Below are positions 48,005-57,485 of a stretch of DNA of 64,000 nt, in pieces. A program made the translations under genes and the position numbers. The notes beneath the pieces were generated by a model that was not told where the DNA came from, searched no databases, and worked only from the letters and a program-made list of their open reading frames with translations. Every line of letters begins with the position of its first letter. Positions within the stretch are counted from its first letter, which is position 1. The DNA comes from Shewanella mesophila. Lineage in GTDB: Bacteria > Pseudomonadota > Gammaproteobacteria > Enterobacterales > Shewanellaceae. Where the stretch lies: contig NZ_CP080421.1 of NCBI RefSeq assembly GCF_019457515.1, forward strand, positions 2,418,001 through 2,482,000, given 5' to 3'.

Positions 48005-49045
48005 ATGAGCGACCTACAAGTTATTATCGATAAATTATACTCAGGTCAGAGTGTGAGCCGTGATGAAGCCGAACAACTTTTCAGTACCATTATTCAAGGT
48101 GAAATGAACGAAGCCACAATGGCGGGCATGTTGGTGGCCATGAAAATGCGTGGTGAAACCATTGATGAGATATCCGGTGCAGCCGATGCCCTTCGGGCCG
48201 CCGCTAAAATATTCCCCATTCCCAGTGAAGCGACCCGTCGCCAAGGCATTGTCGACATTGTCGGCACGGGCGGAGATGGACACAACACCATCAATATCTC
48301 AACCACTGCCGCCTTTGTCGCCGCGGCGGCTGGGGCAAAAGTGGCTAAGCACGGTAATCGAAGTGTATCGAGCAAATCAGGCTCTTCGGATCTGTTATCC
48401 CAGTTCGGTATCGATCTGACTATGGCTCCTGAAACCGCAAGGGACTGTCTCGATAAGCTGGGATTGTGTTTTCTATTCGCGCCTCACTACCATGGAGGTG
48501 TACGCCATGCTGTACCTGTGCGCCAAGCACTCAAAACCCGAACCTTGTTTAATCTATTAGGGCCATTAATCAATCCAGCGCGTCCCGACTATATTCTACT
48601 TGGTGTCTACAACAGTGAATTGGTCGAACCTATCGCGAATGTGCTCAAAACACTCGGCTTAAAACGCGCGATGGTGGTTCATGGCAGTGGCTTAGATGAA
48701 GTGGCCGTTCATGGCGAGACCTTAGTATGTGAACTCAAGGATAATGAGATAGTTCAATATACGCTCACACCAGCTGCTCTAGGAGTTGATCAAGCTTCAT
48801 TGGCCGAGCTTGAAGGCGGCAGCCCTGCTGAAAATGCCGCGATCACTCGCGCCATTTTACAAGGCCAAGGCAATCGGGCACATCGAGATGCGGTGGCCGT
48901 TAACGCTGGCTGTGCACTGTATATTTCAGGTAATTGCGACAGCCCATTAGCGGGGGTAAAACTGGCGTTAACCACCCTAGATAGTGGCAAGGCGTTTACG
49001 CTACTTGAGCAGTTAGCCGATGCTAGCAGCCACCAACTTGGATAA
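48005..49045 (+). CDS. trpD: Anthranilate phosphoribosyltransferase
   Basis: 346 residues; anthranilate + PRPP to PR-anthranilate. Seen: an N-terminal helical domain (LYSGQSVSRDEAEQLF), the PRPP site VGTGGDGHNTINIS, KHGNRSVSSKSGSSD, and RTLFNLLGPLINPARP. The ATG directly follows the trpG stop, with GGAG inside the end of trpG, so they are translationally coupled. Confidence 0.97.
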   Translation: MSDLQVIIDKLYSGQSVSRDEAEQLFSTIIQGEMNEATMAGMLVAMKMRGETIDEISGAADALRAAAKIFPIPSEATRRQGIVDIVGTGGDGHNTINISTTAAFVAAAAGAKVAKHGNRSVSSKSGSSDLLSQFGIDLTMAPETARDCLDKLGLCFLFAPHYHGGVRHAVPVRQALKTRTLFNLLGPLINPARPDYILLGVYNSELVEPIANVLKTLGLKRAMVVHGSGLDEVAVHGETLVCELKDNEIVQYTLTPAALGVDQASLAELEGGSPAENAAITRAILQGQGNRAHRDAVAVNAGCALYISGNCDSPLAGVKLALTTLDSGKAFTLLEQLADASSHQLG

Positions 49046-49057
49046 TTAGGAGTCATT

Positions 49058-50512
49058 GTGAGTAGTCAAGCAGCGCCATCTCAAAGTAACGAGCTAGCAA
49101 AGAGTAACGTATTAACAAAAATCGTCGCAACCAAGGCTGCCCATATCGCGGCGCTAAAAGCTCGATTTCCAGAAGCCTCCCTGCAGCCAAAACAATCTGA
49201 TCGCAGCCTTTTTGCCGCCTTAAAGGCACCGAATGCAGGCTTTATATTCGAATGTAAAAAGGCGAGTCCATCTAAAGGGCTGATACGAAAAGATTTTAAT
49301 CTTGAAGCCATTGCTGATGTCTACCAAGATTATGCAGCTGGGATCTCTGTGCTTACCGATGAGCAGTTTTTCCAGGGCGATATGGACTATATCCCCAAGG
49401 TGCGTGCTCGAGTGACCCAACCTATTCTGTGTAAAGACTTTTTTGTCGACACTTATCAAGTAAAACTCGCAGCGCATCAAGGCGCCGATGCCATTTTGCT
49501 AATGCTGTCGGTTCTCGACGATGAGCAGTACCTTACCCTTGCAGCCGAAGCGAATAAGTATCAACTCGACATGCTGACTGAAGTCAGCAACGAGGAGGAA
49601 CTGACACGAGCAATCGCCTTAAATGCAAAGATTATCGGCATCAACAACCGTGATCTGCGAGATCTATCGACCGATTTAGCCACCACAGAAGCGCTTGCGC
49701 CTCATATCCCAGCCGATCGGGTTGTGATAAGCGAATCGGGGATCTATAACCAAGCCCAGGTACGTCGCTTAAGCCCATTAGTCGATGGCTTCTTAGTAGG
49801 TAGTTCGTTAATGGCTGAAGACGATTTAGATTTGGCTTGTCGCACCTTAATTTTTGGCCACAACAAGGTGTGTGGTATGACACGTAGCGCCGATCTGCAA
49901 GCGGTTGCTGAGGCTGGCGCGGTATACGCTGGGCTTATTTTTGCGCAGAAGTCACCGCGTTATATCACGCCTGATCAAGCTTTAGCACTAACAAGCACCC
50001 AGCGCGCCAATGGTAAATCCCTTAACTTTGTTGGGGTGTTTGTCAATGAAGCGCCGCAGGTGATTAGCGATATCGCAAAATTACTCGACTTATTTGCAGT
50101 GCAGCTGCACGGCAACGAATCAGAATATGAGATAGACCAAGTGCGAAAAGCTCTCAATGCTGCTGGCGCTCAAGCACAGATTTGGAAAGCCGTTGCCGTC
50201 GATATGGATACAGAATCGCCGGACTCTAGTGTCGCGGTTCCGGCAAATGTGGATCGCGTCCTATTTGACAGCAAAACAGCTCAAGCAAGTGGAACCCAAT
50301 TTGGCGGCACTGGGCAAACATTTAACTGGCAATTATCACTGCCAAACAAGACACACGCCATGTTGGCTGGCGGCCTAACCGCTGACAATGCCTTTGATGC
50401 CGTTAGACAAGGATTTTACGGCCTTGACTTTAACTCTGGACTAGAGAGTAAGCCCGGTATCAAGGCTGATGACAAAATAGCCGCCGCATTTAGTGCTCTT
50501 AGAGCCTATTGA
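49058..50512 (+). CDS. trpCF: Bifunctional indole-3-glycerol-phosphate synthase / phosphoribosylanthranilate isomerase
   Basis: 484 residues, GTG start with TAGGAG upstream. Two TIM barrels in order: TrpC (about 20-270: FIFECKKASPSKGLIR, DEQFFQGD, CKDFFVDTYQV, IGINNRDL, VISESGI) and TrpF (about 275-484: KVCGMTRSADLQAVAEAGA, NFVGVFVNE, LHGNES, FDSKT, LAGGLT, LDFNSGLES). The fusion is typical of enterics and Shewanella. It catalyses PRA isomerisation and ring closure to indole-glycerol phosphate. Confidence 0.97.
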   Translation: MSSQAAPSQSNELAKSNVLTKIVATKAAHIAALKARFPEASLQPKQSDRSLFAALKAPNAGFIFECKKASPSKGLIRKDFNLEAIADVYQDYAAGISVLTDEQFFQGDMDYIPKVRARVTQPILCKDFFVDTYQVKLAAHQGADAILLMLSVLDDEQYLTLAAEANKYQLDMLTEVSNEEELTRAIALNAKIIGINNRDLRDLSTDLATTEALAPHIPADRVVISESGIYNQAQVRRLSPLVDGFLVGSSLMAEDDLDLACRTLIFGHNKVCGMTRSADLQAVAEAGAVYAGLIFAQKSPRYITPDQALALTSTQRANGKSLNFVGVFVNEAPQVISDIAKLLDLFAVQLHGNESEYEIDQVRKALNAAGAQAQIWKAVAVDMDTESPDSSVAVPANVDRVLFDSKTAQASGTQFGGTGQTFNWQLSLPNKTHAMLAGGLTADNAFDAVRQGFYGLDFNSGLESKPGIKADDKIAAAFSALRAY

Positions 50513-50555
50513 TCGTCGATAACACCGAATTGAACATGAATTTAAGGAAACACAA

Positions 50556-51767
50556 ATGACTAAGCTCGATCCCTATTTCGGCGAATACGGTGGTATGTAT
50601 GTACCGCAAATATTGATGCCTGCGCTAAAGCAATTAGAATCTGCATTTATCGATGCGCAGCAAGACGATGCCTTTCAAACCGAATTTAACGATCTACTCA
50701 AAAACTATGCGGGTCGTCCGACGGCATTAACCTTGACTCGTAACTTAAGCCCCAACCCGCTGGTAAAAATCTATCTTAAACGAGAAGACTTACTCCACGG
50801 CGGCGCCCATAAAACAAACCAAGTGTTAGGCCAAGCCTTACTCGCTAAGCGTATGGGTAAGAAAGAGATCATTGCCGAAACTGGCGCCGGTCAACATGGA
50901 GTAGCTACGGCCCTAGCCTGCGCCTTATTGGGACTAAAATGTAAAGTCTACATGGGCGCAAAAGATGTCGAACGCCAATCACCTAACGTATTCAGAATGA
51001 AGTTAATGGGCGCCGAAGTGATCCCTGTAACATCGGGTTCCTCCACCCTAAAAGATGCGTGCAACGAAGCGATGCGCGACTGGTCTGGTAGTTACGATAA
51101 GGCCCATTATCTGCTCGGCACGGCTGCGGGACCACATCCCTTCCCGACTATAGTACGTGAATTCCAACGCATGATAGGTGAAGAAACCAAGAGGCAGATA
51201 TTAGAACGTGAAGGACGTCTTCCCGATGCGGTGATCGCCTGTGTCGGTGGAGGCTCAAATGCCATCGGCATGTTTGCCGATTTTATCGATGAGCCCTCAG
51301 TACAGCTCATTGGCGTAGAGCCTGCTGGCCTAGGGATCGACACGCCTATGCATGGCGCGCCATTAAAGCATGGGAAGACAGGGATTTTCTTTGGTATGAA
51401 AGCGCCCTTAATGCAGGATAAAGAGGGACAGATTGAAGAATCTTACTCTATCTCTGCTGGACTCGATTTCCCCTCAGTTGGGCCACAACACGCCCACCTC
51501 GCAGCCACAGGTCGTGCGACCTATGAGTCTGCAACCGATGATGAAGCATTAGACGCATTTCAGTTACTGGCCAGATGCGAAGGGATCATTCCAGCACTTG
51601 AGTCGGCCCACGCTTTAGCTTATGCAGTTAAGCTAGCAAAGCAAGCGACCAAGGAAACCATCTTAGTGGTTAACCTTTCAGGCCGAGGCGACAAAGATAT
51701 CTTTACTGTCGCAGATATTCTTGAGCAAAGAACACCAGCAGCAACACAGGAGAGCGGCAATGAGTAA
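50556..51767 (+). CDS. trpB: Tryptophan synthase beta subunit
   Basis: 403 residues; PLP-dependent condensation of indole and serine. Seen: [36 protein letters not shown] with the PLP lysine, [29 protein letters not shown], and a C-terminal [12 protein letters not shown]. It overlaps trpA by 8 bases. Confidence 0.98.
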   Translation: MTKLDPYFGEYGGMYVPQILMPALKQLESAFIDAQQDDAFQTEFNDLLKNYAGRPTALTLTRNLSPNPLVKIYLKREDLLHGGAHKTNQVLGQALLAKRMGKKEIIAETGAGQHGVATALACALLGLKCKVYMGAKDVERQSPNVFRMKLMGAEVIPVTSGSSTLKDACNEAMRDWSGSYDKAHYLLGTAAGPHPFPTIVREFQRMIGEETKRQILEREGRLPDAVIACVGGGSNAIGMFADFIDEPSVQLIGVEPAGLGIDTPMHGAPLKHGKTGIFFGMKAPLMQDKEGQIEESYSISAGLDFPSVGPQHAHLAATGRATYESATDDEALDAFQLLARCEGIIPALESAHALAYAVKLAKQATKETILVVNLSGRGDKDIFTVADILEQRTPAATQESGNE

Positions 51768-52563
51768 CCGTTATCAAGCACTATTCGCCGCACTAGGGGC
51801 CAAACATCAAGGCGCATTCGTTCCCTTCGTGACATTAGGAGATCCTAGTCCCGAGCTGTCACTTAAGATAGTTGATACCTTAGTCGAAAACGGCGCCGAT
51901 GCATTGGAGCTTGGATTCCCCTTCTCCGATCCGCTCGCCGATGGTCCAGTGATCCAAGGCGCTAACTTGCGCTCACTGGCCGCAGGGACAACACCGACAC
52001 TATGCTTCGAGATGTTGACAGAGATCCGCACCAAGTATCCAGATCTACCTATTGGCTTGCTGCTATATGCCAACTTAGTCTATGCCAATGGCATAGATAA
52101 TTTTTATGCTAAGGCACAAGCGGCAGGCGTAGACTCAGTGCTGATCGCCGATGTGCCCGTTGAAGAGGCTGAGCCGTTTATTATTGCTGCAAAATCCCAT
52201 GGTATAGCGCCAATTTTTATCGCACCGCCAAATGCCGATAGCGATACGCTTAAACTGGTATCTGAGAAAGGTGAAGGCTATACCTATTTACTGTCGCGAG
52301 CTGGAGTAACTGGAACCGAATCGAAAGCTGGCATGCCGATTAGCGATATTTTAACGCGCTTGAAGCAGTTTAATGGTGCACCACCCTTGCTCGGATTTGG
52401 CATTGCAGAGCCAGAGCAAGTAAAAGACGCTATCGACGCCGGTGCAGCAGGCGCCATTTCAGGGTCCGCTGTGGTCAAGATAATTGCAGCGAATAAAGAT
52501 AATGCAACTGAACTGTTATCTGCGCTCGCTAAATTCACTCGAAACATGAAAGCGGCCACATAA
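51760..52563 (+). CDS. trpA: Tryptophan synthase alpha subunit
   Basis: 267 residues; cleaves indole-glycerol phosphate to indole. The ATG at 51760 ([14 protein letters not shown]) has AGGAGAG upstream; the frame opens earlier at 51721 but that part overlaps trpB and is not conserved. Seen: [31 protein letters not shown] with catalytic Glu and Asp, [22 protein letters not shown] and [12 protein letters not shown]. Last gene of the operon, before a terminator. Confidence 0.97.
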   Translation: MSNRYQALFAALGAKHQGAFVPFVTLGDPSPELSLKIVDTLVENGADALELGFPFSDPLADGPVIQGANLRSLAAGTTPTLCFEMLTEIRTKYPDLPIGLLLYANLVYANGIDNFYAKAQAAGVDSVLIADVPVEEAEPFIIAAKSHGIAPIFIAPPNADSDTLKLVSEKGEGYTYLLSRAGVTGTESKAGMPISDILTRLKQFNGAPPLLGFGIAEPEQVKDAIDAGAAGAISGSAVVKIIAANKDNATELLSALAKFTRNMKAAT

Positions 52564-52588
52564 CATCCATTATGGTGAACTGACTTCA

Positions 52589-52614
52589 AAATCCCCGCAT
52601 CGCGGGGATTTTTA
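52589..52614 (+). terminator. Terminator of the trp operon
   Basis: ATCCCCGC-ATC-GCGGGGAT followed by TTTT, 27 bases past the trpA stop. Confidence 0.92.
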
Positions 52615-52736
52615 TTACTGACGATGCTTTACCCAGGAAGCCGTAAATGACAGTCAATAAACCGCTGACATTAAAGGCCTGGCATTAAACACCTAGGCAG
52701 CAAGCTATTCCCGCCTTCGGTAACACGCGCAATATA

Positions 52737-52922
52737 TAACCTGAGCTCGGGCTAATAAACGTATTTTATTCCGCTAACTGCGTTGGATTCACTTGCGATA
52801 GGCAGGATATTGACACCTAGATACGTCTTGTTAGCAAAACAAATGACAAATTTGAGATGAAACAAGCATAAAACGGCTAATTCATCGAGCGTTATGCCAT
52901 CTCTTAATCCGAATTCAGGCTA
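52737..52922 (-). repeat. MITE-like dispersed repeat, copy B
   Basis: 186 bases, the reverse complement of the element at 15809-16007. The ends TAACCTGAGCTCGGGCTAA (52737-52755) and TTAATCCGAATTCAGGCTA (52904-52922) are imperfect inverted repeats of each other, matching 14 of 19 positions. No coding capacity. It lies between the trp terminator and a small gene, leaving both intact. No certain target-site duplication was seen. Confidence 0.75.
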
Positions 52923-53069
52923 AATACCACTGTCAGCCAAAGATTATCGACAAGAATGATCTTAACCTCTAATCATGTCGTACTGATCCCAATGCAAAAT
53001 TGATCCCCTCAGCACTGGTTTAACCTCACTCTGTCGAGGCCAAAACGGGTAAACCAGGTGGATAAAAGT

Positions 53070-53372
53070 ATGGCGATGACACACGATCAACTAAAGCAAG
53101 AATTTAGCCTAAAACAGATGGACCTTACGATTATTAATACTGCAGACTCAACCCATTACCTATCAGGTGGCGAGGATAAACAGGGCAATTTCTATGCGCT
53201 AACCGATAAGCAAAATCACCCAATAGCGTATCCCTCACTTGAGCAAGCCAAGACAAAAATGAAGCTGATGGGAGTAAGCCAAGCCACATTTGAGCTAAAT
53301 ACCGCCTATGACGAGATGATCAGGGTAGCGGCAAATAACCAGAGTAAATCCAGCATTAACCTACAGTTTTAA
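53070..53372 (+). CDS. Small conserved hypothetical protein (possibly DUF6482)
   Basis: 100 residues from the ATG at 53070, 8 bases after AGGTGG; a GTG at 53058 in frame is an alternative. Soluble, with no signal peptide or metal motif. The pattern LTIINTADSTHYLSGGEDKQGNFYAL (shown here only as landmarks LTIINTADSTHYL and GNFYAL) recalls proteins annotated DUF6482; uncertain without a search. First of a run of small plus-strand genes. Confidence 0.5.
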   Translation: MAMTHDQLKQEFSLKQMDLTIINTADSTHYLSGGEDKQGNFYALTDKQNHPIAYPSLEQAKTKMKLMGVSQATFELNTAYDEMIRVAANNQSKSSINLQF

Positions 53373-53395
53373 AGCAGCCTAATGGATATCACATT

Positions 53396-53647
53396 ATGAT
53401 CATTGAGATAAACCTCACAAGAGTGCTTTACGCCTATGGAGCTATCACATCGAAAGGTTCAAAGGGAAACAACACCTATGTTTATCAAGGTGTTACTGCT
53501 TGGAGTGATTTTGATGGCTATACTTGTTATATCCAATTCAATAAAGTGACATTGACCTTGTTGTTCCACGGCAAGTATCTACTCGACTATCCAAGCCAAT
53601 CAGAACTGTCACTGTTTTTAAAAAAGCTAAACAAACTTGCAAGTTAA
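53396..53647 (+). CDS. Small conserved protein, DUF3081-like
   Basis: 83 residues. Seen: R-x-L-x-x-Y-G-x-I-T-S-K-G, YQGVTAWSDFDGYTCYIQ, VTLTLLFHGKYLLDYPS, a pattern I associate with DUF3081 (A-S-x-D-x-D-G-Y-T and V-T-L-T-x-x-F-H-x-K-Y). Function unknown, cytoplasmic. It lies 23 bases after the preceding small gene, and the HAD gene follows, so cotranscription is likely. Confidence 0.6.
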   Translation: MIIEINLTRVLYAYGAITSKGSKGNNTYVYQGVTAWSDFDGYTCYIQFNKVTLTLLFHGKYLLDYPSQSELSLFLKKLNKLAS

Positions 53648-53672
53648 CGCTCAAGTTAACTCTGGAGAGATG

Positions 53673-54278
53673 ATGCAACTGTTTAATAACACTTTTAAAG
53701 GCGTCATATTTGACCTCGATGGCACCTTAGTGAGTTCAAGTTTAGACTTCACTGCGCTAAAACTGGCGATCGCTTGTCCACTAGATCGTGATATTTTGAC
53801 CTTCATAGACTCTCTGCCAGTCGCTCAGGCCAGATCTGCAATTGACATTATTGAGCAAGCCGAACTCATCGACGCAAACAGTGCTACGCGTTTAAACGGA
53901 ACATTAGCCCTACTCGATTTTCTGTTATTGCAGCAGATCCCGATGGCTATAGTGACTCGTAACAGCCATTTGGCCGCCAAGATAAAAATTGACCGAAATG
54001 AGTTACCAATAGAATTAGTCTACACTCGTGATGATGGCCCAGCTAAACCCGATCCCACATGCCTCAATCGAATTGCCGAGTTGTGGCAAATTGAACCGGA
54101 CAAAATTGCCTATGTTGGCGATCATTTTTATGATGTAGAAGCGGCCAATCGGGCGGGAATGCGATCTGTGCTGCTGAACTTTGATAGCCCCAGAGATCAC
54201 CAGCATCAAGCAGACTTCGTGTTTCGTGATTTACAGCAGTTACTGCACGCCATTCCCTCAATTTCATTGTGTGCGTAA
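53673..54278 (+). CDS. HAD-family hydrolase (phosphoglycolate-phosphatase-like)
   Basis: 201 residues from the ATG at 53673, 5 bases after GGAG (an ATG at 53670 is too close to it). Seen: HAD motif I FDLDGTLVSSS, motif II IVTRNS, the motif III lysine in GPAKPDP, and motif IV VGDHFYDVEAANRAGM. Small helical cap between motifs I and II (C1 type). Substrate cannot be assigned. Its stop overlaps the next gene's start (TAATG). Confidence 0.82.
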   Translation: MQLFNNTFKGVIFDLDGTLVSSSLDFTALKLAIACPLDRDILTFIDSLPVAQARSAIDIIEQAELIDANSATRLNGTLALLDFLLLQQIPMAIVTRNSHLAAKIKIDRNELPIELVYTRDDGPAKPDPTCLNRIAELWQIEPDKIAYVGDHFYDVEAANRAGMRSVLLNFDSPRDHQHQADFVFRDLQQLLHAIPSISLCA

Positions 54279-54856
54279 TGAGTGAAATCAGCAGGATTTA
54301 TTATCTTTTATTCGCATTACCCTTTTTCTGCGTTGGAGCTGAGATGGAACCAATCGATCTACTCAAACAGGACCATTTTGGTCGTTGGAGCATTATCAAC
54401 GATGGCGTCATGGGCGGACTTTCATGGAGCCAAATAGCAGAGCAAACAAGCAAAGATGAAAGCTACAATTTGCAATTTTCAGGTAAGGTTTCCCTAGAAA
54501 ACAACGGTGGCTTCGCGTCTACCACACGCCCTATCACAGACGAAGATCGCCAAACCTTAGCCAAGCATAAAGCAACCAAGATCGTGCTAACAACTCAGGG
54601 TGATGGTCAGCAATATCAACTACGCCTTAAAACAGAAAATGGCGCAATCACTTATAAAACGCTATTTCATACCCAAAAAGACAAAGTTCAACACTGGTTA
54701 TTCAGTCCCCAAGAATTTATTGAAACCTTTAGGGGACAAGAGTTCCCAAATAGTGATAAACCCAATTTTGCCAACTTAAGTGATATCGGGTTTCTTATCA
54801 GTAATAAACAGCCTGGACCGTTCCAATTACAGATCTTATCGCTGGCGATTCGGTAG
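54278..54856 (+). CDS. CIA30-domain secreted protein
   Basis: 192 residues from the ATG at 54278. Seen: a signal-peptide-like N-terminus (ISRIYYLLFALPFFCVGAE), then the CIA30 carbohydrate-binding-like fold: RWSIINDGVMGGLSWSQI, FSGKVSLENNGGFASTT, and a C-terminal DIGFLISNKQPGPFQLQI. CIA30 was named from complex I assembly in eukaryotes; bacterial members are uncharacterised. Export is unusual in that light and suggests a periplasmic role. Translationally coupled to the HAD hydrolase. Confidence 0.8.
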   Translation: MSEISRIYYLLFALPFFCVGAEMEPIDLLKQDHFGRWSIINDGVMGGLSWSQIAEQTSKDESYNLQFSGKVSLENNGGFASTTRPITDEDRQTLAKHKATKIVLTTQGDGQQYQLRLKTENGAITYKTLFHTQKDKVQHWLFSPQEFIETFRGQEFPNSDKPNFANLSDIGFLISNKQPGPFQLQILSLAIR

Positions 54857-54857
54857 A

Positions 54858-54933
54858 GTTTATCGTGATAAACAGACTCGCCATCACTAGGTTAGAATCA
54901 TAGGACCTATGATAAGCAGAGTCTTCAACCTAG
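54858..54933. other. Convergent intergenic spacer built of nested palindromes
   Basis: GTTTATC-GT-GATAAAC (54858-54873), ATCATAGG-A-CCTATGAT (54897-54913), CTAGGTT/AACCTAG (54887-54893 and 54927-54933) and AGACTC/GAGTCT (54874-54879 and 54919-54924) fill the spacer between the CIA30 gene and the opposing HD-GYP gene. No long T run; possibly structured 3' ends or a repetitive element. Confidence 0.4.
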
Positions 54934-54947
54934 AATAAACAAAGTCA

Positions 54948-56207
54948 TCAACCTTCGTGAGATAGAAACGCCATGATCTCATCCATATTAAGGTCAAAAT
55001 CATCGGGTCTAACGCATTTGACGATTAGGTCGTCAGGCATTGACGCTAAATCTATGTGTTCGCAACTTTCAAAACGATTGGGGTTAAGGTGATAAAATGG
55101 CTTTACCATTGGCCGTATGGGATCGCTCAAGTTATGACTTTCAACGATAGCCAACCGATTAGACTCAAGTTGCACCAAAGCACCAACCGGATAGACCCCC
55201 ATACACTTAATAAAGTGATCGACAAGATCAGCATCGAGCTCATTATTCTGCCCCAGCATTCTTAAAATACTAAACGCCTTAACTTGTGGGTAGCCATCTT
55301 TGTAACAACGATTAGCGGTAAGGGCATCGTAAATATCACAGATAGAGATCATCCTACCATAAAGGGATATTTCGCTGGCCACCACTCCATAGGGGTAACC
55401 CTTACCGTTAAGCTTTTCATGATGTAACCTAGCCACTTCGAGACTCAGCGGACTGATATTAGGTGTCTCTTTGATGATTCGAATAGAGTGACTAGCGTGG
55501 GTTTTCATCACCTCAAACTCTTCATCCGTTAAACGACCAGGCTTATCTAATATTTGGGGTGAGATCATAATCTTACCAACATCATGCAAAAATGCCCCAA
55601 TGGCTAACTCACTTACCACCTCTTTATCCATCTTCAAATAAAACGCAAAGATCGTCATTAGCACGGAAACCGATACTGAGTGTTCTAAAAGATATTGATC
55701 TTTATGTCGAAGATTGATCACACAGGCTAGCGCATCAGGGTTATCAAAAATCATTTCAATAGAACGATTAGTGACCTCCTGCACAGGCTCAAGTGATAAG
55801 GGCACACCATTTCTAGCATCCAAAAACAATCGTTGTTGAATGGCTTTCGATTCATCAAATAGCTGCCTAGCTTCTCGAACCTCCTCTTTAAACAGAGAAC
55901 GCTTGAGAGGTTTACTTGGTTTATTTAAGCTGCTGGGTCTTTTTCTCTTCAGCGAGTGTGGTTTACGCGCGGCAGGCTTAAATTCTTGGCGCGTTGAGAA
56001 GGCAGGTTTTGACGATACAGGCACGGGCATTTTAGCCTTGGTCGGATCGACTAATAGTTTTTCAACCCCTTTTCGTTTCAAGGCATCAATCACTCTCTGC
56101 TCTGAAATCCAAGTCTCGCTAGCCAGCGTAAACTTGTCTTTAGGAACAGTAATATCAACAACATACATACCAACGGTAAGATCTGAAATACTCAGTTCCA
56201 CGATCAT
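54948..56207 (-). CDS. HD-GYP cyclic-di-GMP phosphodiesterase with N-terminal DUF3391
   Basis: 419 residues, cytoplasmic. Seen: an N-terminal DUF3391 (MIVELSISDLTVGMYVVDIT..., about 1-60), a basic Pro/Lys linker (about 65-110), an HD domain with HSVSVSVLM and AFLHDVGKIMISPQIL, and the GYP motif in HHEKLNGKGYPYG (about residue 275). All HD-GYP metal-ligand motifs seem present, so it should hydrolyse c-di-GMP. No receiver domain, hence no obvious input signal. Confidence 0.9.
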   Translation of the reverse strand: MIVELSISDLTVGMYVVDITVPKDKFTLASETWISEQRVIDALKRKGVEKLLVDPTKAKMPVPVSSKPAFSTRQEFKPAARKPHSLKRKRPSSLNKPSKPLKRSLFKEEVREARQLFDESKAIQQRLFLDARNGVPLSLEPVQEVTNRSIEMIFDNPDALACVINLRHKDQYLLEHSVSVSVLMTIFAFYLKMDKEVVSELAIGAFLHDVGKIMISPQILDKPGRLTDEEFEVMKTHASHSIRIIKETPNISPLSLEVARLHHEKLNGKGYPYGVVASEISLYGRMISICDIYDALTANRCYKDGYPQVKAFSILRMLGQNNELDADLVDHFIKCMGVYPVGALVQLESNRLAIVESHNLSDPIRPMVKPFYHLNPNRFESCEHIDLASMPDDLIVKCVRPDDFDLNMDEIMAFLSHEG

Positions 56208-56590
56208 AGTTTTTACCTTGTTCTCAACTAAATACCCAGCAAATCAATCAAAAGCAAATGACCTAAAGCCTTATCGACTAACAAAAGTTACCTGCTCAGC
56301 TTAATCACATCATTGATCACGTCACTGATATATTGATGTACAACAATCCCCTATCCAGCCTATAAATCGAATTGACTCCGTAGAGTTACATAGATATTGA
56401 CTGGCCGTTAAAAGTTGCGCATTCAAAATGTTAATTATTGTAGCTTACCATTACTTAACTAAAACACACGCATCACATAGATAGATTTTAATCACCAAAT
56501 AGCGACCTCACCCCACTGGACAGCTTTTGCGGCTAAAGTATGCATGCTACACTCGATTAACTTTACCTATTATGTATATGACAAGACCCT
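56208..56590. other. Divergent intergenic region, no distinct element found
   Basis: 383 bases between the HD-GYP gene (minus) and yciB (plus). It must carry both promoters, but no clear hexamer pair, operator or small gene could be supported. Confidence 0.3.
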
Positions 56591-57136
56591 ATGAAACAAC
56601 TGCTCGACTTTCTGCCGTTAGTGATCTTCTTCGCTGTATATAAATTTTTCGACATCTATATTGCTAGCGGGGCACTCATCGCCGCGACGGCCTTACAACT
56701 TATTGTTACCTATATTTTGTATAAAAAAATCGAAAAAATGCACCTGATCACCTTTGCCATGGTAAGTTTCTTCGGCACACTAACATTAGTGTTTCACGAT
56801 GATGCCTTTATAAAATGGAAGGTCACCGTTGTCTATACGCTGTTTGCTATCGCGTTGGCTGTCAGTCAATTTATTAATAAACCCATACTCAAGGGAATGC
56901 TAGGTAAAGAGCTGATTGTCGAAGACAACATATGGGCTCGAATCACTTGGTATTGGGTGATCTTTTTCGTTGCTTGTGGACTAGTAAACATCTATGTTGC
57001 TTTTAGCCTGTCTCAAGAAACTTGGGTTAATTTCAAGGTGTTCGGCCTTACCGCTTTAACATTAATCAACACCGTCATTACGGTAGTGTATCTTTATAAA
57101 CATATGCCAGAAGAACATAAAAAGGAACTCAAATAA
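56591..57136 (+). CDS. yciB: Inner-membrane protein YciB (septation protein A)
   Basis: 181 residues. Seen: [20 protein letters not shown] at the start, five hydrophobic segments, and PEEHKKELK at the end, all YciB/IspZ traits. Linked in E. coli to envelope/septum synthesis complexes; exact activity unknown. Overlaps the yciI start by one base. Confidence 0.93.
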   Translation: MKQLLDFLPLVIFFAVYKFFDIYIASGALIAATALQLIVTYILYKKIEKMHLITFAMVSFFGTLTLVFHDDAFIKWKVTVVYTLFAIALAVSQFINKPILKGMLGKELIVEDNIWARITWYWVIFFVACGLVNIYVAFSLSQETWVNFKVFGLTALTLINTVITVVYLYKHMPEEHKKELK

Positions 57137-57435
57137 TGTGGTACATGATCTCATCTCAAGACATTGAAAATAGTTTAGAAAAGCGCTTAGCCGCTCGTCC
57201 AGAGCACCTTGCTAGGTTGCAGGAATTATCAGATGAAGGCCGTTTATTGGTCGCAGGTCCTCACCCTGCTATCGATGATGAAAACCCTGGCGAAGCCGGA
57301 TTTACTGGTTCTCTAGTCGTGGCAGATTTCGATTCTCTGGAAGCGGCGAAAGCGTGGGCCGATAACGATCCTTATATTGTGGCCGGTGTTTACGAAAAAG
57401 TGATCGTAAAACCATTTAAACATGTACTGCCGTAA
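57136..57435 (+). CDS. yciI: YciI family protein
   Basis: 99 residues. Ferredoxin-like fold dimer. Seen: [25 protein letters not shown] and AFAKAW-type motif region [20 protein letters not shown], with the conserved His and Asp of the putative active site. Biochemical role not established. Coupled to yciB (TAATG). Confidence 0.93.
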   Translation: MWYMISSQDIENSLEKRLAARPEHLARLQELSDEGRLLVAGPHPAIDDENPGEAGFTGSLVVADFDSLEAAKAWADNDPYIVAGVYEKVIVKPFKHVLP

Positions 57436-57485
57436 CGCTTTATTTTAATCGTTAATTATTATCATAGTATTAAGGGAACAAGACT

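Noticed and set aside
53637..53672. Upstream extension of the HAD hydrolase and similar N-terminal extensions (pre-35836 dnaX, pre-26694 gsk, pre-29731 cnoX)
   Set aside because: Ribosome sites and conserved family starts favour the later ATGs, so the longer forms were not used.
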